11,451 bases of DNA from Thermoplasmatota archaeon (GTDB lineage Bacteria; Pseudomonadota; Gammaproteobacteria; Burkholderiales; Thiobacillaceae): NCBI GenBank assembly GCA_023475455.1, contig JAMCVR010000108.1, positions 1 through 11,451 of the forward strand. The letters run 5' to 3'. Numbering within the stretch: position 1 is the stretch's first letter; every line of letters begins with the position of its first letter. Positions 7,506-11,451 of this stretch are shown here, piece by piece. The notes beneath the pieces are model-generated. The model worked only from the letters and a program-made list of their open reading frames with translations, made no database searches and was not told where the DNA came from. The position numbers and the translations under genes were made by a program.

Positions 7506-7626
7506 ACCACAGAGGCACAGAGGCACAGAGAAAGACTCGCTGGCGTGCGTGCCATCTGGCGTGTGCAGGTCCGGTGATTTCAGATTCCGCTTCGCTTTTT
7601 CTCCGTGCCTCTGTGTCTCTGTGGTT
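7506..7626. repeat. Inverted repeat of the CACAGAGGCACAGAG type
   Basis: The left arm at 7506-7534 (starting ACCACAGAGGCACAGAGG) and the right arm at 7595-7626 are reverse complements with two base differences plus a slightly longer A/T run. They flank about 60 bp of unrecognised sequence. The left arm also has the internal direct repeat AGGCACAG. The element fills the gap between the ATPase and permease genes and ends 14 bp before the permease start. I recognise it as a non-coding palindromic repeat of a type common in environmental bacteria. No transposase is present. Confidence 0.8.
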
Positions 7627-7640
7627 CAAGGGTTTGGAAC

Positions 7641-8396
7641 ATGAGCGGATTGTCGGCACTGTTCTACAAGGAAATGCTGCGCTTCTGGAAAGTGGTGGTG
7701 CAGACCGTGGTCGCCCCGGTGGTGACGGCCTTGCTCTATCTGCTGATCTTCTCGCACGTGCTGGAAGAACACGTCGAGGTCTATCCCGGCGTGTCCTACA
7801 CCAGTTTTCTGGTGCCGGGGCTGGTGATGATGAGCATGCTGCAGAACGCGTTCTCCAACAGCTCGTCCAGCCTCATCCAGTCGAAGATGACCGGCAACAT
7901 CGTGTTCGTGCTGCTGCCGCCGCTGTCCTACCTGGAGTTTTTCCTGGCCTATCTGGGCGCCTCGGTCCTGCGCGGACTCATCGTCGGCCTCGGCGTGTGG
8001 GCGGTGACCCTGTGGTTCGCGCCGTGGCAGATGCCGCACCCGGGCTGGCTGCTGGCGTACGCGCTGCTGGCCTGCGCCATCCTGGGCGCGATCGGCATCG
8101 TGGCGGGGATCTGGGCGGAAAAGTTCGACCAGCTGGCGGCGTTCCAGAACTTCCTCATCCTGCCGCTCACCTTCCTGTCCGGCGTGTTTTATTCGATTCA
8201 TTCGCTGCCCGCCTTCTGGCAGAGCGTATCGCACGCCAATCCGGTCTTTTACCTCATAGACGGCTTCCGCTATGCCTTCGTCGGCCAGTCCGACACCGAT
8301 CCCTGGCTCGGCCTGCTGGTCGCCAGTGCCTGCTTTGTGGCAATATCCGCGCTCACCCTGGCGCTGCTGAAGAGCGGCTACAAACTCAGACACTAG
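7641..8396 (+). CDS. ABC-2 type exporter permease (YadH-like)
   Basis: This 251-residue inner-membrane protein of the ABC-2 family is the membrane partner of the upstream ATPase. Around six hydrophobic segments are visible, at roughly residues 20-40, 55-75, 98-125, 135-160, 168-190 and 220-245. The ABC-2 hallmark is near the C-terminal third: PLTFLSGVFYSIHSLPAFWQ, then NPVFYLIDGFRYAF. I chose ATG 7641 because the protein then begins in the usual way (MSGLSALFYKEMLRFWK) and AAGGG at 7628-7632 is suitably spaced; an in-frame ATG at 7605 falls inside the inverted repeat. It lies in the same orientation as the ATPase gene and probably in the same operon, although a repeat separates the two. Confidence 0.9.
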   Translation: MSGLSALFYKEMLRFWKVVVQTVVAPVVTALLYLLIFSHVLEEHVEVYPGVSYTSFLVPGLVMMSMLQNAFSNSSSSLIQSKMTGNIVFVLLPPLSYLEFFLAYLGASVLRGLIVGLGVWAVTLWFAPWQMPHPGWLLAYALLACAILGAIGIVAGIWAEKFDQLAAFQNFLILPLTFLSGVFYSIHSLPAFWQSVSHANPVFYLIDGFRYAFVGQSDTDPWLGLLVASACFVAISALTLALLKSGYKLRH

Positions 8397-8403
8397 AGAA
8401 AGC

Positions 8404-8500
8404 CTCTAAAAATCCGTCACACCGGCGAAAGCCGGTGTCCAGTTCCTTGAAAACGCTGGATTCCGGCGTACGCCGGAATGACGATACGGGATTTTTAGAG
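8404..8500. repeat. REP/BIME-like palindromic element with 10-bp terminal inverted repeats
   Basis: Two hairpins face each other. The first has stem ACACCGGC/GCCGGTGT (8419-8426 with 8431-8438, GAAA loop). The second has stem ATTCCGGCG/CGCCGGAAT (8460-8468 with 8471-8479). The ends form a perfect 10-bp inverted repeat, CTCTAAAAAT at 8404-8413 and its complement at 8491-8500. The CTGGATTCCGG and GGAATGACG blocks recur at 10985-11054, so this is a repeat family in this genome. It lies just 3' of the permease gene and may act as a transcript end or stabiliser. Confidence 0.85.
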
Positions 8501-8505
8501 ATGCT

Positions 8506-8640
8506 AAGGAAACACTGATTAATTCGTCATCGCGAGGAGCGGAGCGACGCGGCGATCCAGAAATGCTCGCTGAATCAAGGCGCTGGGTTGCCGCGCTTCG
8601 CTCGCAACGACGGGCTGCATGAATAAATCAGCGTTTCCCT
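8506..8640. repeat. Imperfect long palindrome (MITE-like repeat)
   Basis: The outer arms at 8506-8525 and 8621-8640 (the complement of the latter reads AGGGAAACGCTGATTTATTC) match at 17 of 20 positions. The inner arms, around 8525-8560 and 8582-8613, carry the CGTCATCGCGAGGAGCG and CGCTTCGCTCGCAACGACG blocks typical of a widespread bacterial palindromic repeat. With the preceding element it fills the whole 280-bp gap between the permease gene and the bolA-family gene. No ORF or transposase is present. Confidence 0.8.
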
Positions 8641-8676
8641 AAATTGAATTAAAAAAGCAAGCGAGGCAAGACGAGC

Positions 8677-8913
8677 ATGGTTACCCCCGACGACATCAAA
8701 GGCTGGATCACCGAGAAACTGCCGTGCGACCACATCGAACTCGACGGCGACGGCCAGCATTTCCAGGCGGTGATCGTCAGCCCGGCCTTCACCGGCAAGA
8801 ACATGATCCAGCAGCACCGCCTGGTCTACGACGCACTCGGCGCCCGCATGCACGCGGAAATCCACGCGCTGTCGATGAAGACCTACACCCCCGAAGACTG
8901 GGCGGCGCGCTGA
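8677..8913 (+). CDS. ibaG: BolA/IbaG-family protein
   Basis: This small 78-residue protein is of the BolA superfamily, closest in context to IbaG (YrbA), which precedes murA in E. coli too. BolA-family proteins bind monothiol glutaredoxins and share an iron-sulfur cluster, and are linked to iron-sulfur trafficking and acid stress. Visible family features are the N-terminal helix, [15 protein letters not shown] at 15-29, the [10 protein letters not shown] helix at 45-54 with the conserved His 47, and [15 protein letters not shown] at the end. It starts at ATG 8677 with only a weak ribosome site (ACGAG at 8671-8675). Its stop codon directly abuts the murA ATG. The assignment is based on sequence and on the conserved ibaG-murA order. 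Confidence 0.9.
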   Translation: MVTPDDIKGWITEKLPCDHIELDGDGQHFQAVIVSPAFTGKNMIQQHRLVYDALGARMHAEIHALSMKTYTPEDWAAR

Positions 8914-10167
<1,254 letters not shown>

Positions 10168-10181
10168 AACAGATATCTGAC

Positions 10182-10844
10182 ATGAGCAATACCGGCATCA
10201 CGCTTGCCCTGTCCAAGGGCCGCATCTTCGAGGAAACGCTGCCGCTCCTGGCGGCGGCCGGCATCACGCCGTCCGAGAACCCCGAGTCCTCGCGCAAGCT
10301 CATCATCGGCACCAACCGCGCCGACGTGCGCCTCATCATCGTGCGCGCCAGCGATGTGCCGACCTACGTGCAATACGGCGCCGCCGACCTCGGCATCGCC
10401 GGCAAGGACGTGCTCAACGAACACGGCGGCAGCGGCCTGTATCGGCCGCTCGACCTGCAGATCGCGCGCTGCCGCATGATGGTCGCCGTGCGGGAGGGTT
10501 ATGACTATGCCGGGATGGTGAAGCAGGGCGCGCGCATCCGCGTCGCCACCAAGTACGTCAACGCCGCGCGCGACCACTTCGCGTCCAAGGGCGTGCACAT
10601 CGACCTCATCAAGCTCTACGGCTCGATGGAGCTCGCGCCGCTGGTCGGGCTGTCCGACGTCATCGTCGACCTCGTCTCCACCGGTGGCACCCTCAAGGCC
10701 AACGGCCTGGTCGCGGTGGAGCACATCAGCGATATCAGTTCGCGCCTGGTCGTGAACCAGGCCGCGCTCAAGCTCAAGCGCAATCTGATCCAGCCGGTGA
10801 TCGACGCGTTTGCATCGGCTGTCGGCGCACATGGCGCAGCGTAA
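10182..10844 (+). CDS. hisG: ATP phosphoribosyltransferase, short form (HisG-S)
   Basis: This 220-residue protein catalyses the first step of histidine synthesis, joining ATP and PRPP. It contains the catalytic domains only: [18 protein letters not shown] at the N-terminus, [20 protein letters not shown] in the middle and the PRPP-binding loop [15 protein letters not shown] at 162-176. It lacks the C-terminal ACT-like regulatory domain of long HisG, so it should need the HisRS-like partner HisZ, which is not in this window. The start is 14 bp after murA; ATG 10182 is the natural family start although no strong ribosome site is visible. The part from 10637 (residue 153 on) reappears at 11325-11451 because of a third duplication. 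Confidence 0.95.
   Translation: MSNTGITLALSKGRIFEETLPLLAAAGITPSENPESSRKLIIGTNRADVRLIIVRASDVPTYVQYGAADLGIAGKDVLNEHGGSGLYRPLDLQIARCRMMVAVREGYDYAGMVKQGARIRVATKYVNAARDHFASKGVHIDLIKLYGSMELAPLVGLSDVIVDLVSTGGTLKANGLVAVEHISDISSRLVVNQAALKLKRNLIQPVIDAFASAVGAHGAA
10637..10763 (+). repeat. Direct repeat, copy 1 (hisG codons 153-194) of a 688-bp-offset duplication
   Basis: This stretch is identical to 11325-11451 at an offset of 688. If the duplication is tandem like the other two, the repeated unit is 10637-11324 (hisG 3' end, intergenic palindromes and nucleotidyltransferase 5' end). Confidence 0.93.
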
Positions 10845-10861
10845 ATTTCCGAAACATGAAT

Positions 10862-10956
10862 ACAGCGTCTTTTTCCGCCATGCGTCGTTGCATCCTCTTG
10901 CCGTATACCCCATACGGCTGCGGGTCTGCGCCTGGCCCAGCGAAAAAAGACGCTGT
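10862..10956. repeat. Nested palindromic element downstream of hisG
   Basis: The outer arms at 10862-10878 (ACAGCGTCTTTTTCCGC) and 10940-10956 are reverse complements at 16 of 17 positions. Inside them lies a perfect 7-bp hairpin, GCCGTAT/ATACGGC (10900-10906 with 10912-10918, 5-base loop). It begins 18 bp after the hisG stop. The symmetry suggests either a repeat element or a structured 3' end for the hisG transcript; there is no classical hairpin plus T-run terminator. Confidence 0.75.
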
Positions 10957-10984
10957 TTATGGGCACTTCAATAAATTCTGATTT

Positions 10985-11054
10985 CGTCATTCCGGCGAAC
11001 GCCGGAATCCAGTCAAATCAAGCATCTGGATTCCGGGTCAAGCCCGGAATGACG
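10985..11054. repeat. REP/BIME-like palindromic element, second copy of the family
   Basis: The two hairpins are ATTCCGGC/GCCGGAAT (10989-10996 with 11001-11008, loop GAAC) and ATTCCGGG/CCCGGAAT (11030-11037 with 11043-11050). The ends CGTCATTCCGG and CCGGAATGACG are inverted relative to each other, with GGAATCCAG and CTGGATTCC inside. It is the same family as 8404-8500. Together with the nested palindrome it fills most of the 280-bp gap between hisG and the nucleotidyltransferase gene. Confidence 0.85.
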
Positions 11055-11124
11055 ATTTAGAGAAATGCCCTTATGTTTCGATATTTCTGATTCACGACAT
11101 TGGAGGCGGCGAACGGCGTAAACA

Positions 11125-11451
11125 ATGCGTTTGACCGACGATCAAATCCGGACCATCAAGCAGCTTGCGCATCAAATTGCGGGTGATCACGCGCGTGTGC
11201 GGATTTTTGGTTCCAGGCTGGACGATGCAGTGCGGGGCGGCGATCTCGATCTCATGCTCGAATTGCCCGACCCGGTAGCCAACCCGGCGCTTTTGGCGGC
11301 GAGGCTGGCCGCCAAAGTTTCCCTGCCGCTGGTCGGGCTGTCCGACGTCATCGTCGACCTCGTCTCCACCGGTGGCACCCTCAAGGCCAACGGCCTGGTC
11401 GCGGTGGAGCACATCAGCGATATCAGTTCGCGCCTGGTCGTGAACCAGGCC
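11125..11451 (+). pseudogene. MNT-type nucleotidyltransferase 5' end fused in frame to a duplicated hisG segment (runs off window)
   Basis: The first 67 codons encode the start of a minimal nucleotidyltransferase-domain protein of the DNA polymerase beta superfamily: [20 protein letters not shown] contains the GS motif (residues 29-30) and the metal-binding DLD (40-42). Such small proteins often pair with a HEPN-domain partner in MntA/HepT-type toxin-antitoxin modules, but no partner is visible here. From base 11325 the sequence becomes hisG, in frame from Pro 153 of HisG to the window end, so the third catalytic acidic residue and the rest of the fold are missing. GGAGG at 11102-11106 is a possible but distant ribosome site. 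If the duplication is an artefact, the real gene continues differently after about 11328. Confidence 0.75.
11325..11451 (+). repeat. Direct repeat, copy 2 (hisG segment), continues past window
   Basis: All 127 bases to the window edge match 10637-10763. The match starts at GCCGCTGGTCGGG; the preceding base differs (T here, C at 10636). The far end of this copy is not in the window, so its junction microhomology cannot be read in full. Confidence 0.93.

Noticed and set aside
6245..7555. Long minus-strand open frame opposite mlaB and the ABC ATPase gene
   Set aside because: It is an antisense shadow of two well-recognised plus-strand genes and also spans the inverted repeat; no domain is recognisable.
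8404..8640. CRISPR-like array
   Set aside because: The repeats are facing palindromes of two different families, not regularly spaced direct repeats with unique spacers, and no cas gene is present.
11125..11451. A new fused nucleotidyltransferase-HisG enzyme
   Set aside because: The HisG part is base-for-base identical to the upstream hisG copy and begins in mid-domain; this fits a duplication junction, like the other two in the window, rather than an evolved fusion.

Overview
The window is GC-rich, densely coded and almost entirely plus-strand. Protein content and gene order point to a betaproteobacterium, probably of the Nitrosomonadales (Thiobacillus-like or a relative). This rests on recognised gene families and on the style of the intergenic repeats, not on any database search.

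Layout: the window opens with the 3' end of cysS, followed by a short DUF72-like gene. Next comes a Mla (MCE-type) phospholipid-transport operon: mlaF, mlaE, mlaD, a TolC-family outer-membrane factor, mlaC and mlaB. It is followed by an ABC-2 exporter pair (ATPase and permease, YadG/YadH-like), a BolA/IbaG-family gene, murA and short-form hisG. The order mlaFEDCB-ibaG-murA is the classical proteobacterial arrangement; here a TolC-like gene sits between mlaD and mlaC, and an ABC-2 exporter sits between mlaB and ibaG. Most of the mla genes overlap or abut, so they are probably one transcription unit for envelope lipid transport. murA makes the first committed peptidoglycan precursor and hisG starts histidine synthesis. 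After hisG come two palindromic repeats and the start of a small MNT-type nucleotidyltransferase gene.

The most striking feature is a set of three perfect head-to-tail direct duplications. A 352-bp unit (3268-3619, repeated at 3620-3971) frameshifts the TolC-like gene. A 975-bp unit (5077-6051, repeated at 6052-7026) creates a truncated extra ATPase gene, an extra mlaC 3' fragment and a second complete mlaB. A third, with an offset of 688 bp, begins at 11325 and runs off the window end, replacing the nucleotidyltransferase's 3' part with hisG sequence. The two complete ones have 4-5 bp microhomology at the junction. Removing each repeated unit restores a normal gene. This argues for assembly or amplification chimeras, or else for very recent microhomology-mediated tandem duplication.

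The long intergenic stretches are filled with palindromic repeats: an inverted repeat of CACAGAGG type at 7506-7626, a REP/BIME-like pair at 8404-8500, a larger imperfect palindrome at 8506-8640, a nested palindrome at 10862-10956 and a second REP/BIME-like pair at 10985-11054. I saw no tRNA, rRNA, CRISPR array or transposase gene, and no convincing previously undescribed system.
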